Shown here piece after piece: positions 45,504 through 53,206 of a DNA stretch of 64,000 nt. Position 1 is the first letter of the stretch. The number at the start of each line of letters is the position of its first letter. The position numbers were made by a program, and so were the translations under genes. The notes under the pieces were generated by a model. The model was not told the DNA's origin. It saw nothing but the letters and a program-made list of their open reading frames with translations, and made no database searches. The DNA lies in the NCBI GenBank assembly GCA_014218215.1, contig CP043652.1, positions 2,914,001 to 2,978,000 on the forward strand, in the 5' to 3' direction. This stretch comes from Geodermatophilaceae bacterium NBWT11. Lineage in GTDB: Bacteria; Actinomycetota; Actinomycetes; Mycobacteriales; Geodermatophilaceae.

Positions 45504-45539
45504 GTCAACCGTCACGGCGCGTCGAGACGGGAGGTACCG

Positions 45540-46232
45540 GTGAGCACTGGTCCGGGCCCGCTGCGCCGCAACCGGCTCTACGAGCAGGTGGTCCGGCAGG
45601 TCGTCGGCTGGGCCGCCGAGGCCGGGCTGGCCGCCGGCGACCGGCTGCCCCCCGAGCGCGAGCTGGCCGCCTCCCTCGGCGTCAGCCGGGCCACCGTCGC
45701 CCAGGCGCTGGTGGCCCTGGAGGTCACCGGGGTCGTCGACGTGCGGCACGGCGACGGCACGGTGCTGCTGGTCGCGCCCCGGTCGGAGGCGGTGCTGGCG
45801 GCGCTGGACGCCCGCCGCGAGGACCTCGGGGACGTGATCGAGGCGCGGGAGGCCCTCGAGGTCCACCTCGCCGCCCTGGCCGCCCGCCGGCGCACCGACG
45901 CCGACCTCGCCGAGATCGACGCGGCGCTGGCCGCGATGGCAGCCGACCTCGCCGCCGGTGGCCGCGGCGTCGACGGCGACGAGCGGTTCCACGCCGCCGT
46001 CACCGCCGCGGGGCACTCGGCCCTGCTGGCCCGCTTCATGGCCGAGATCGCCGACCGGGTGCGGGAGAGCCGGATCGAGTCCCTCGCCCAGGAAGGCAGA
46101 CCGCACCGGTCGCTGCACGGGCACCGGGCGATCGCCGAGGCCGTCCGCGCCGGCGACCCCGAGGCGGCCGCGGCCGCGATGGCCGCGCACATCCGGATGG
46201 TCTCCGACGTCCCGCTGCTCGGCGGCGGCTAG
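45540..46232 (+). CDS. GntR family (FadR subfamily) transcriptional regulator
   Basis: A 230-residue repressor. The N-terminal winged helix (LPPERELAASLGVSRATVAQALVALEVTGVVDVRHGDGTVL) is followed by an all-helical FCD ligand domain (EAREALEVHLAALAARR, DERFHAAVTAAGHSALL, HRAIAEAVRAGD); the metal-binding His/Asp pattern suggests a carboxylate or acyl-CoA ligand. A GGGAGG ribosome site precedes the GTG. Divergent from matC, it probably regulates the MatC/CoA-transferase operon, as MatR does in Rhizobium. Confidence 0.9.
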   Translation: MSTGPGPLRRNRLYEQVVRQVVGWAAEAGLAAGDRLPPERELAASLGVSRATVAQALVALEVTGVVDVRHGDGTVLLVAPRSEAVLAALDARREDLGDVIEAREALEVHLAALAARRRTDADLAEIDAALAAMAADLAAGGRGVDGDERFHAAVTAAGHSALLARFMAEIADRVRESRIESLAQEGRPHRSLHGHRAIAEAVRAGDPEAAAAAMAAHIRMVSDVPLLGGG

Positions 46233-46789
46233 CCCAGCTCCAGCCAGCCGCCCGACGGGGTGACGACCGCGTGCAGCCCGACGTCGTGCGCCTCGGTGGG
46301 GACGGCGTCCACCAGCTCCTCGTCGAACACCACGCCCACCAGCACCGCGTCCGGGCGGGCGTGCGCCAGGGCCCGGTCGTAGTACCCGCCGCCGCGGCCC
46401 AGCCGCGAGCCGTCGCGCCCCACCGCCAGTGCCGGGACGACGACGACGTCGGCCAGCCCCAGCTCCGACGCCGGCCACCGTGGGCCCACCGGCTCCAGCA
46501 ACCCGTACCGGCCCGGTGCCAGGTCCGCGCTCCGGTCGGCCCAGGACAGCACCCGACCCGACGCGGGCACGACCGGCAGCAGCACCCGCACCCCGGGGAG
46601 CGCCGCGGGCAGCTCGCCGTGGCCGGGCTCCTCGGCGGTGGGCACGAAACCGGCCACCACCCCCGTGTCGGACAGCCGGGCGCGCAGGTGGGCGGCCAGT
46701 GACCGGGCCGCCGTCGTCCGCACCTCGAGAGGCCGGTCGCGGCGGGCGGCGAGCAGCGCTGTGCGCCGGACCACCTTGCTGTTCACCAC
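46229..46789 (-). CDS. 5-formyltetrahydrofolate cyclo-ligase
   Basis: A 186-residue ATP-dependent enzyme that returns 5-formyl-THF to the active folate pool. It has the LGRGGGYYDRAL nucleotide-binding motif, DVVVVPALAVGRDGSRLG before it, VVFDEELVDAVPTEAHDV near the end, and a basic N-terminal helix (RRTALLAARRDRP). Divergent from galU (46 bp). The GTG at 46789 was preferred since a -10-like CAGACT is 8 nt upstream on this strand; GTG at 46786 is equally in frame. Same order as M. tuberculosis Rv0992c-galU. Confidence 0.93.
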   Translation of the reverse strand: MVNSKVVRRTALLAARRDRPLEVRTTAARSLAAHLRARLSDTGVVAGFVPTAEEPGHGELPAALPGVRVLLPVVPASGRVLSWADRSADLAPGRYGLLEPVGPRWPASELGLADVVVVPALAVGRDGSRLGRGGGYYDRALAHARPDAVLVGVVFDEELVDAVPTEAHDVGLHAVVTPSGGWLELG

Positions 46790-46834
46790 GACGGGGGAGT
46801 CTGACACCGGCCGGTGCTGGATACGCTCCCCGGC

Positions 46835-47767
46835 ATGTCGAGCCCGTCCCGCCCTGCCCGCAAGGCCGTCATCCCCGTCGCCGGGATGGGCACGCGCTTC
46901 CTGCCGGCCACCAAGGCCGTGCCCAAGGAGCTGCTGCCGGTCGTGGACCGCCCGGCCCTGCAGTACATCGTCGAGGAGGCCGCCCGCGCCGGTCTCGGCG
47001 AGGTGCTCATGGTCACCGGCCGCAACAAGAACGCCATCGAGGACTTCTTCGACCGCGCCCCGGAGCTGGAGGCGGCGCTGGAGAAGAAGGGCGACCAGTC
47101 CCGGCTGGACGCCGTGCACGCGTCCACCGACGTCGCCCAGGTGCACTTCGTGCGCCAGGGCGAGGCCAAGGGCCTGGGCCACGCGGTCCTGCAGGCCGCG
47201 GCCTTCGTCGGTGACGAGCCCTTCGCGGTCATGCTCGGCGACGACCTCATCGACGCCCGCGACCTGCTGCTCGAGCAGATGCTCGCCGTGCAGGCCGAGC
47301 ACGGCGGCTGCGTCATCGCACTGCTGGACGTGGGTGCGGAGAACATCGACAAGTACGGCGCCGTGGCCATCGAGGAGGCACCGCAGACCTCCGCCGGCGA
47401 CGGCGACCAGGTCGTGCGGATCACCGGCATGGTCGAGAAGCCCCCGAAGGAGGAGGCGCCCTCCTCCCTGGCGATCATCGGCCGCTACGTGCTGGCGCCG
47501 GAGGTCTTCGACGCCATCCGGGCCACCCCGCCCGGCCGCGGTGGGGAGATCCAGTTGACCGACGCGCTGCTCAAGCTGGTCGAGGACGGCGTCCCGGTGC
47601 ACGGCGTGGTGTTCTCCGGCCGCCGCTACGACACCGGGGACAAGCTGGACTACCTCAAGGCCGTCGTCCGGCTGGCCGTGGAGCGCGACGACCTCGGGCC
47701 CGCGCTGCGCCCCTGGTTGCGTGACTTCGTCGCCGACCTGCCCGCCGAGGGCGCGTCGCCGGCCTGA
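46835..47767 (+). CDS. galU: UTP-glucose-1-phosphate uridylyltransferase
   Basis: A 310-residue enzyme making UDP-glucose for wall polysaccharides and glycogen. VIPVAGMGTRFLPATKAVPKELLP near the start is the uridylyltransferase nucleotide loop; GEAKGLGHAVLQA, VMLGDDLID, VEKPP and FSGRRYDTGDKLDYLKA follow. ATG chosen because the -10-like TACGCT ends 7 nt before it (leaderless); an ATG seven codons earlier overlaps that hexamer. Confidence 0.97.
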   Translation: MSSPSRPARKAVIPVAGMGTRFLPATKAVPKELLPVVDRPALQYIVEEAARAGLGEVLMVTGRNKNAIEDFFDRAPELEAALEKKGDQSRLDAVHASTDVAQVHFVRQGEAKGLGHAVLQAAAFVGDEPFAVMLGDDLIDARDLLLEQMLAVQAEHGGCVIALLDVGAENIDKYGAVAIEEAPQTSAGDGDQVVRITGMVEKPPKEEAPSSLAIIGRYVLAPEVFDAIRATPPGRGGEIQLTDALLKLVEDGVPVHGVVFSGRRYDTGDKLDYLKAVVRLAVERDDLGPALRPWLRDFVADLPAEGASPA

Positions 47768-47880
47768 CCCGGCGCCCGAGAGGGCACCATCGAGGGCCGG
47801 TGCGGTCGGTCAGGACCCACTCCGCGGGCGCGAGGCGCCCCGGCGACGGAAGTCCGCAGAGCTCGCAGACGGTGGTGGGG

Positions 47881-49359
47881 ATGTCCGAGGACAAGACACG
47901 TGGGTGGTTCCGGGGGTCCCGGGACACCACCCAGATCGACCTCGGCACGGGTGCGGCCGTCGGTGTGCAGCACACCCAGCAGATCGCCCGGGGTCCGGCG
48001 GCACCGGTGCACCACGAGACGGTGCAGGTCGACCTAGAGCGGGTGCCCGCCCCGGCGGTGTCCTCCGGTGACCGCGACCCCGACCCGGCGGCCGACACCA
48101 GGTCCATCGCGCTGGAGGACGTCCGGGTGCGCTCGGTCGAGGAGCACCTCGACCTCATCCTCGCCGCGGCGCCGACCCCCGACCCCATCGAGCTCGCGGT
48201 CCTGGACGCCCAGGGCCTGCTGTGCGCCGAGCACGTGGTCGCCGTCCGCGACCTGCCCGCCTTCGACCAGGCCGGGCTCGACGGCTACGCCGCCCGCTCG
48301 GTCGACCTGTTCGGGGCCTCCCTCGAGCAGCCGGTGCCGCTGGCCGTCGTGGGGGAGTCCGTCGCCGGTCCCGCCGAGCCCACCTCCATCGCCGCGGGCC
48401 TGACCCAGAAGGTCGCCGTCGGCTCGATGCTGCCCACCGGTGCCGACGTCGTCGTCCCCGCCGTGTGGACCGACCAGGGCCAGGCCCGGGTCGGCGTGCA
48501 CGCCGAGCTCGCGCCGGGCAGCTACGTGCGTCTGGCCGGGGACGACGTCCGCGCCGGGGACACCGCCGTCGGTGTCGGCACCCCGATCGGCCCGGCCCAG
48601 ATCAGCCTGCTCGCCGCCGTCGGCCGCGAACGCGTGCTGGTCCGGCCGCGCCCCCGGGTGGCCGTGCTCTGCGCCGGCAGCGAGCTGGTCGACGTGGGCG
48701 TCGTCCCGGTGCCCGGGCAGGTCGTCGACGTCAACAGCTACGCCCTGGCCGCTGCCGCCCGGGACGCCGGCGCGGAGGCCTACCGCTCGGGCATCGTGCC
48801 GCGTGACCGCCGCCGGCTGGTCGAGCTGCTGGAGAGCCAGCTGCTGCGCAGCGACGTGGTGCTCATCGCCGGCACGTTCGCCGGCGGCGGCTTCGACCTG
48901 GTCCAGGAGGCCCTCGCCGAGCTCGGCCAGGTGCAGTTCACCCAGGTCGCCATGCACCCGGGCCCGGTGCAGGCCTTCGGCCGGCTGGGCCGGGACGGCG
49001 TGCCGGTCATCTGCGTGCCGGGGGAGCCGGTCGCCGCGCTGGTGGCCTTCGAGGTCTTCGTCCGGCCGGCGATCCGGCTGATGCTCGGCAAGCGGCAGCT
49101 GTTCCGCCGCACCGTGCAGGCGGTGTCGGCCCAGCACCTGGTCTCCCCGCTGGGCTACCGGCAGTACGTGCACGGCCAGGTGATGCGGCACCCCGACGGC
49201 GGCTACGTCGTCGAGCCGGTCGGTGGTGGCGACCCCGGTGGCGACGCCGTGCTCGCCCGGATGGCCCGCGCGAACTGCTTGATCGTGGTCGACGAAGACG
49301 TCACCGAGGTCGAGCCCGGCGGGCTGGTCACCGTCATGCCCATGCTGCTCGGCGGCTGA
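47881..49359 (+). CDS. glp: Glp: gephyrin/MoeA-like protein (cell-division adaptor candidate)
   Basis: A 492-residue MoeA-fold protein with an ~80-residue N-terminal extension. MoeA landmarks are present but altered: DQAGLDGYAAR keeps the DGYA motif; TGDEL is AGSELVD (~265), losing the catalytic Asp; the KPGKP motif is MHPGPVQAFG (~357), losing both lysines; PGNP is PGEP. The gene lies in the galU-glp-rimJ-glpR cluster in which Corynebacterium Glp, with its membrane receptor GlpR, was shown to join the FtsZ division machinery. I infer a structural rather than molybdenum-insertion role here. ATG with a weak GGTGGGG ribosome site. Confidence 0.82.
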   Translation: MSEDKTRGWFRGSRDTTQIDLGTGAAVGVQHTQQIARGPAAPVHHETVQVDLERVPAPAVSSGDRDPDPAADTRSIALEDVRVRSVEEHLDLILAAAPTPDPIELAVLDAQGLLCAEHVVAVRDLPAFDQAGLDGYAARSVDLFGASLEQPVPLAVVGESVAGPAEPTSIAAGLTQKVAVGSMLPTGADVVVPAVWTDQGQARVGVHAELAPGSYVRLAGDDVRAGDTAVGVGTPIGPAQISLLAAVGRERVLVRPRPRVAVLCAGSELVDVGVVPVPGQVVDVNSYALAAAARDAGAEAYRSGIVPRDRRRLVELLESQLLRSDVVLIAGTFAGGGFDLVQEALAELGQVQFTQVAMHPGPVQAFGRLGRDGVPVICVPGEPVAALVAFEVFVRPAIRLMLGKRQLFRRTVQAVSAQHLVSPLGYRQYVHGQVMRHPDGGYVVEPVGGGDPGGDAVLARMARANCLIVVDEDVTEVEPGGLVTVMPMLLGG

Positions 49360-49367
49360 GCCGGCCG

Positions 49368-50000
49368 GTGTCCGCGTTGTGGGACGACCCGGCCCAGCAC
49401 CCCGGGTGGCCGGCGACGCTGCAGCACGGGGACGTCGAGCTGCACCCGTTGCGCCGCTCGGACGCCGAGGCCTGGTCCCGGCTGCGCCGGGAGAACGAGG
49501 CCTGGTTGGCGCCCTGGGAGCCGACCGCCCCGGCCGGGTGGGCCGCCCGCCACACGCCGCAGGTCTACCGGGCGATGCGGCGCGCCGCCGCCCGGCGGGC
49601 CCGGCTGGGCAGCGCGCTGCCCTTCGCCGTCCGGCACCGGGGGCGCCTGGTGGGCCAGGTGACCGTGGACAACGTCGTGCGCGGCGCGCTCCGCTCGGCC
49701 CACCTGGGCTACTGGATCGACCGGGGGGCGGCCGGGCAGGGCGTGGCGTCGCTGGCCGTGGCCCTGGTGTGCGACCACGCCTTCGGCCCGGTCGGGCTGC
49801 ACCGGCTGCAGGCCGACGTCCGGCCCGAGAACGGCCCGAGCCGCCGGCTGGTGCAGCGCCTGGGCTTCCGCGAGGAGGGCCTGTTCCGCGGCTATCTGGA
49901 CATCGACGGCGACTGGCGGGACCACATCGGTCACGCGCTGTTGTCGACCGACCTGCCGGGCAGCGTGGTCGCCCGGTGGCAGCGGTCCGCGCCGTCCTGA
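49368..50000 (+). CDS. RimJ/RimL-type GNAT acetyltransferase
   Basis: A 210-residue N-acetyltransferase: ELHPLRRSDAEAWSRLR at the start, VGQVTVDNVVRG, AHLGYWIDRGAAGQGVASLAVALVCDHAF (acetyl-CoA loop) and PENGPSRRLVQRLGFREEGLFRGYLDIDG. Family members acetylate ribosomal protein N-termini; the substrate here is unknown. The GTG lies 8 nt after the glp stop, so it is part of the galU-glp cluster as in other actinobacteria. Confidence 0.88.
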   Translation: MSALWDDPAQHPGWPATLQHGDVELHPLRRSDAEAWSRLRRENEAWLAPWEPTAPAGWAARHTPQVYRAMRRAAARRARLGSALPFAVRHRGRLVGQVTVDNVVRGALRSAHLGYWIDRGAAGQGVASLAVALVCDHAFGPVGLHRLQADVRPENGPSRRLVQRLGFREEGLFRGYLDIDGDWRDHIGHALLSTDLPGSVVARWQRSAPS

Positions 50001-50072
50001 CCGCGGCCGGCGACACGCCGGTGGGGCGACACGCCGCCGCCACGCGACACGACACGACAGAACTGCTGCGCG

Positions 50073-50093
50073 CCTCCCCCGTCGGGGGGGAGG
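50073..50093 (+). repeat. GC hairpin in the glpR leader region
   Basis: CCTCCCCC, a 3-nt loop and a G-run followed by AGG make a short strong stem. It is followed by TACCGT (50101-50106), which fits a -10 hexamer, and then by a GTGACnCGTGTGAC direct repeat near 50117-50138. It may end the rimJ-like transcript before a separate glpR promoter. Confidence 0.4.
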
Positions 50094-50193
50094 GGCCCCC
50101 TACCGTGCAAGGCGAGTGACCCGTGTGACTCGTGTGACGCCAGGGATCGGCGTTGCACACGCGGGTGCCAAGGACGGATGCGGGGTGGGTGCG

Positions 50194-50883
50194 ATGGGTT
50201 CGGGTGTTCTGCTGGCCGCTCTGGTCGTGTTGTGGTTCGTGGTGCTGGTGCCGATGGTCGTCACTCGGGGTGACGCGACACCGGCCCGCACGGGCGCGGT
50301 CGGCGCGGGCCGCACGTTGCAGCGACGACGGGTCGTGGACCCGGTGGTCCACGCCGGCACCGAGCGGGTCGAGATCGACCGCGCGGCGCTGCTGGCCACC
50401 GGAGAGCTCACCGTCGACGTCCACGCGCTGCGTCGGCGCACGCTGGCCGGCCTGGCCGGGCTCGCGCTGCTGACCCTGGTCGGCGCGCTGGTCTACCGGC
50501 CCTGGCTGTGGGCCCCGCACCTGCTGCTCGACGTCGCCACCGTCGGCTACCTGATGGTCGTGCGGGCCGCCGCCGAGCGCGAGCGCCGTACCGCCGCCCG
50601 TCGGCAGTACCGGGCCGCCGCCCGGCCTGCGGCAGCCCGTCCGGCCGCGCGGCCCGCGCCGCGTCCGGCCCCGGCTCCCGAGCCGGTCGCCGTCCCCGCC
50701 GCCCGGGTCCCGCACCCCAGCCTCCCGCTGGCCCCGGTGCACCCCATCCGGCCCGCCCGGGTGCCCGCCGCCCGCACTGCGGGTAGTGCCGCGTGGCAGC
50801 ACAGCGCGGTCGTGGGCCTGGACGACGACGACATCGGCTTCGCCGACATCGACGTCTACGCCCCCCGCGCCGCGACCGGCTGA
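50194..50883 (+). CDS. glpR: GlpR/SepX-like membrane protein of the cell-division cluster
   Basis: A 229-residue protein: a first membrane helix right at the N-terminus (VLLAALVVLWFVVLVPMVV, ~4-24), a cytoplasmic stretch, two adjacent membrane helices near residues 85-125, and a Pro/Ala/Arg-rich tail ending in an acidic DDDDIGFADID segment. This is the topology and position of Corynebacterium GlpR and Streptomyces SepX, which bind Glp/divisome components. The ATG at 50194 puts the helix at the very start as in the family; GTG codons at 50185 and 50116 are alternatives, the latter close to a -10-like TACCGT. Confidence 0.8.
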   Translation: MGSGVLLAALVVLWFVVLVPMVVTRGDATPARTGAVGAGRTLQRRRVVDPVVHAGTERVEIDRAALLATGELTVDVHALRRRTLAGLAGLALLTLVGALVYRPWLWAPHLLLDVATVGYLMVVRAAAERERRTAARRQYRAAARPAAARPAARPAPRPAPAPEPVAVPAARVPHPSLPLAPVHPIRPARVPAARTAGSAAWQHSAVVGLDDDDIGFADIDVYAPRAATG

Positions 50884-50888
50884 TCCGT

Positions 50889-50909
50889 CCGGCCCCCCTG
50901 TGGGGCCGG
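50889..50909 (+). terminator. Terminator-like hairpin after glpR
   Basis: A perfect 8-bp stem CCGGCCCC/GGGGCCGG with a 5-nt loop, 6 nt after the stop and just before the tRNA promoter. Confidence 0.6.
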
Positions 50910-50922
50910 GGCCGGTGGGCGG

Positions 50923-50928
50923 TAGGCT
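50923..50928 (+). promoter_or_regulatory. -10-like hexamer upstream of tRNA-Ala
   Basis: TAGGCT fits the TAnnnT -10 pattern, 10 nt before the mature tRNA 5' end. No convincing -35 is seen. Confidence 0.4.
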
Positions 50929-50938
50929 CACCGGCGAA

Positions 50939-51012
50939 GGGGCTGTGGCGCAGTCCGGTAGCGCACCTCGTTCGCATCGAGGGGGTCAGGGGTTCAATTC
51001 CCCTCAGCTCCA
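50939..51012 (+). tRNA. tRNA-Ala (anticodon CGC)
   Basis: A 74-nt cloverleaf. Acceptor GGGGCTG/CAGCTCC has one G-T pair, the anticodon arm CCTCG-TTCGCAT-CGAGG gives anticodon CGC (reads GCG), and the T-arm AGGGG-TTCAATT-CCCCT is standard. Discriminator A; CCA not encoded. Confidence 0.97.
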
Positions 51013-51022
51013 CCCCGACACC

Positions 51023-51058
51023 ACCCAGGCCGGGTCCCGCGAGGGGCCCGGCCTGGGT
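51023..51058. terminator. 16-bp hairpin between tRNA-Ala and a convergent gene
   Basis: ACCCAGGCCGGGTCCC (51023-51038) pairs with 51043-51058 with one G-T pair and a GCGA tetraloop, followed by CGTTCTC. It can serve both the tRNA and the convergent enoyl-CoA hydratase. Confidence 0.78.
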
Positions 51059-51063
51059 CGTTC

Positions 51064-51852
51064 TCAGCCCGCGCTGCGGAAGTCCGCCGGGCGCTTGGCG
51101 CGGAACGCCCCGACGCCCTCGACCGCTTCGGCGTCGGCCGCGGACTCCACGATCAGCCGGGCCTCCTCGTCGAGCTGGGCGTCCAGCGTGGTGGTGGCGG
51201 CCCGGCGGACCAGCCCGCGGGTGCGCACCATGGCCCGGATCGGACCGGCCGCCACCTGGTGGGCCAGCGCGACCGCTGCCGAGGTCAGCTCCTCGTCGTC
51301 CACCAGCCGACCGACGAGGCCGTACAGGTGGGCGTCGGCGGCGCTCAGCGTGCCGTTGGTGAGCATCAGGTCCAGCGCCCGCGGCGCGCCCAGGGTGCGG
51401 GCCAGCGCCCACGAGCTCCCGCCGTCGGGGGAGAGCCCGATCGCGCCGTACGCGGGGCGGATCTTCGTCGAGCGGGCGGCGAGCACCAGGTCGCAGGCTC
51501 CGAGGAGCCCCACGCCGGCCCCGGCCACCGCGCCCTGCACGCCGGCGACCACGGGGACCGGGCAGCTCACCACCCGCCGGACGACGTCGTGCCAGCGGTG
51601 GGCCAGCGTGCCGATGAACGCGGCCATGTCCGCCGCGGCCGACATGCCGGCGATGTCCCCGCCCACGCAGAACCGGGTGCCGGCCCCCAGGAGCAGGACG
51701 GTCCGGGTGTCGGCGGGGCGGTCGTCGAAGGCGGCCACCAGGGCGTCGGCCATCGGGACGTCGATCGCGTTGCCGGCGTCGGCCCGGTCCAGGGTCACCC
51801 GCCAGACGTCGCCGTCGACCGCGGTGCTGACTCGTCGCTGAGTGCTGTCCAT
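51064..51852 (-). CDS. Enoyl-CoA hydratase/isomerase family protein (PaaG-like)
   Basis: A 262-residue crotonase-fold enzyme. The oxyanion segment TRFCVGGDIAGM and the second, GVQGAVAGAGVGLLGACDLVLAA, are standard. At the catalytic positions it has GLSPDGGSSWALAR: the Asp resembles the isomerase-type PaaG rather than a two-Glu hydratase, so a ring-epoxide or double-bond isomerase is more likely than a hydratase. ATG with a -10-like TACCGT 7 nt upstream on this strand. Convergent with tRNA-Ala. Confidence 0.88.
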   Translation of the reverse strand: MDSTQRRVSTAVDGDVWRVTLDRADAGNAIDVPMADALVAAFDDRPADTRTVLLLGAGTRFCVGGDIAGMSAAADMAAFIGTLAHRWHDVVRRVVSCPVPVVAGVQGAVAGAGVGLLGACDLVLAARSTKIRPAYGAIGLSPDGGSSWALARTLGAPRALDLMLTNGTLSAADAHLYGLVGRLVDDEELTSAAVALAHQVAAGPIRAMVRTRGLVRRAATTTLDAQLDEEARLIVESAADAEAVEGVGAFRAKRPADFRSAG

Positions 51853-51872
51853 GGTGGGGACGGTAGGGGAGC

Positions 51873-53180
51873 TCAGCGGCGTCGGGCGAGGTCGGCCTCG
51901 ACCTCGCCGTCGATCGCCGCCGGCGCGCCGCCGAACTCGTCGGCCACCTCGCCCGCGACGTCGTCCGGACCGCCGTGGTCGGTGCTCGGGTGGCCGTCCT
52001 CGTCCAGGCCGGCGTCGGCCTGGGTCAGCATCCGGTGTCCGGTCGACAGCACCGCGACCCCGGCCAGGACGGCGACGGCGGCGACGTAGAACGGCACGTG
52101 CACGTCGAAGGCCTCGACGAGCTTGCCCGCGGCGAAGGGCGCGAGGCCACCGCCCAGGAACCGGACGAAGCCGTAGGCCGCCGACGCGACCGGGCGCTCG
52201 ACGGGGGAGACCAGCATGACGGCCTGGGTGGTGAGGGTGTTGTTGATGCCGATGAAGGCCCCGGCCACGACCACGCAGGTGATGAGCGCCCACTTCGTGT
52301 CGGTGAAGACGGCGATCAGCAGCAGGTCGACGGCGAAGAGCCCGAGCGCGCCGTACAGGCTGCGGGCGGTGCCGAAGCGGGCCTGCAGGCGCGGGGCGCC
52401 GACGACGGAGAAGAACGCGACGAGCAGGCCCCAGCCGAAGAACACGAAGCCCAGCTGGATCGCCGACAGCTCCATCGGGAAGGGCGCGTAGCCCAGCATG
52501 GTGAAGAAGCCCCAGTTGTAGAGCAGGGCGGTGATCGCCATGATCAGCAGCCCACGGTGCCGCAGCGCCTTCAGCGGGGCCGACAGTGGCGTCTTGTGGG
52601 TCGGCTTGGGGGTCTTCTCCAGCAGCACGACGGTGGCCAGCAGGGCGATCGCCATCAGCACCGCGACGCCGAAGAACGGGCCCCGCCAGCTGATGCTGCC
52701 CAGCAGCCCACCGACCAGCGGGCCGGCCGCGATGCCCAGGCCCAGCGCGGCCTCGTAGAGCACGATCGCCCCGGCGAACCCGCCGGACGCGCTCGCCACG
52801 ATGACCGCCAGCGAGGTGGCGATGAACAGCGCGTTGCCCAGGCCCCAGCCGGCGCGGAACCCGACGATCCCGCCGATGGAGTCGCTGAGCCCGGCCAGTG
52901 CGGAGAACACCACGATGATCGCCAGGCCGGTGACCAGGGTCTGCTTGGCCCCGATCCGGCTGGACACCCAGTTGGTGCCGAGCATGGCGACGGCGGTGAC
53001 CACCAGGTAGCTGGTGAACAGCAGGGTCACCTGGCTCTCGCTGGCGCCGAGCTGGGTCTTCAGCGAGGGCAGGATCGGGTCGACGAGGCCGATGCCCATG
53101 AAGCTCACGACACAGGCGAAGGCGACGGCGTACACCGCCTTCGGCTGGCCGAGCATGCTGCTCTTCTGGTGCGTGCTCAC
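51873..53180 (-). CDS. MFS drug/proton antiporter
   Basis: A 435-residue transporter with 12 predicted membrane segments. The loop between helices 2 and 3 (GTNWVSSRIGAKQTLVTG) is motif A, and ALGLGIAAGPLVGGLLGSISWRGPFF is the antiporter motif C. A ~45-residue acidic cytoplasmic tail follows the last helix. It lies 26 nt downstream of a MarR regulator on the same strand, a standard drug-efflux arrangement. GTG start with GGAG upstream. Confidence 0.9.
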   Translation of the reverse strand: MSTHQKSSMLGQPKAVYAVAFACVVSFMGIGLVDPILPSLKTQLGASESQVTLLFTSYLVVTAVAMLGTNWVSSRIGAKQTLVTGLAIIVVFSALAGLSDSIGGIVGFRAGWGLGNALFIATSLAVIVASASGGFAGAIVLYEAALGLGIAAGPLVGGLLGSISWRGPFFGVAVLMAIALLATVVLLEKTPKPTHKTPLSAPLKALRHRGLLIMAITALLYNWGFFTMLGYAPFPMELSAIQLGFVFFGWGLLVAFFSVVGAPRLQARFGTARSLYGALGLFAVDLLLIAVFTDTKWALITCVVVAGAFIGINNTLTTQAVMLVSPVERPVASAAYGFVRFLGGGLAPFAAGKLVEAFDVHVPFYVAAVAVLAGVAVLSTGHRMLTQADAGLDEDGHPSTDHGGPDDVAGEVADEFGGAPAAIDGEVEADLARRR

Positions 53181-53206
53181 GGGTTCACTCCGGTTCGGTG
53201 GGTGGG

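Noticed and set aside
47881-49359. Ordinary molybdopterin molybdenumtransferase (MoeA)
   Set aside because: The fold is MoeA, but the catalytic Asp and both Lys motifs are substituted and the locus is the Glp/GlpR cluster, so I call it Glp-like instead.
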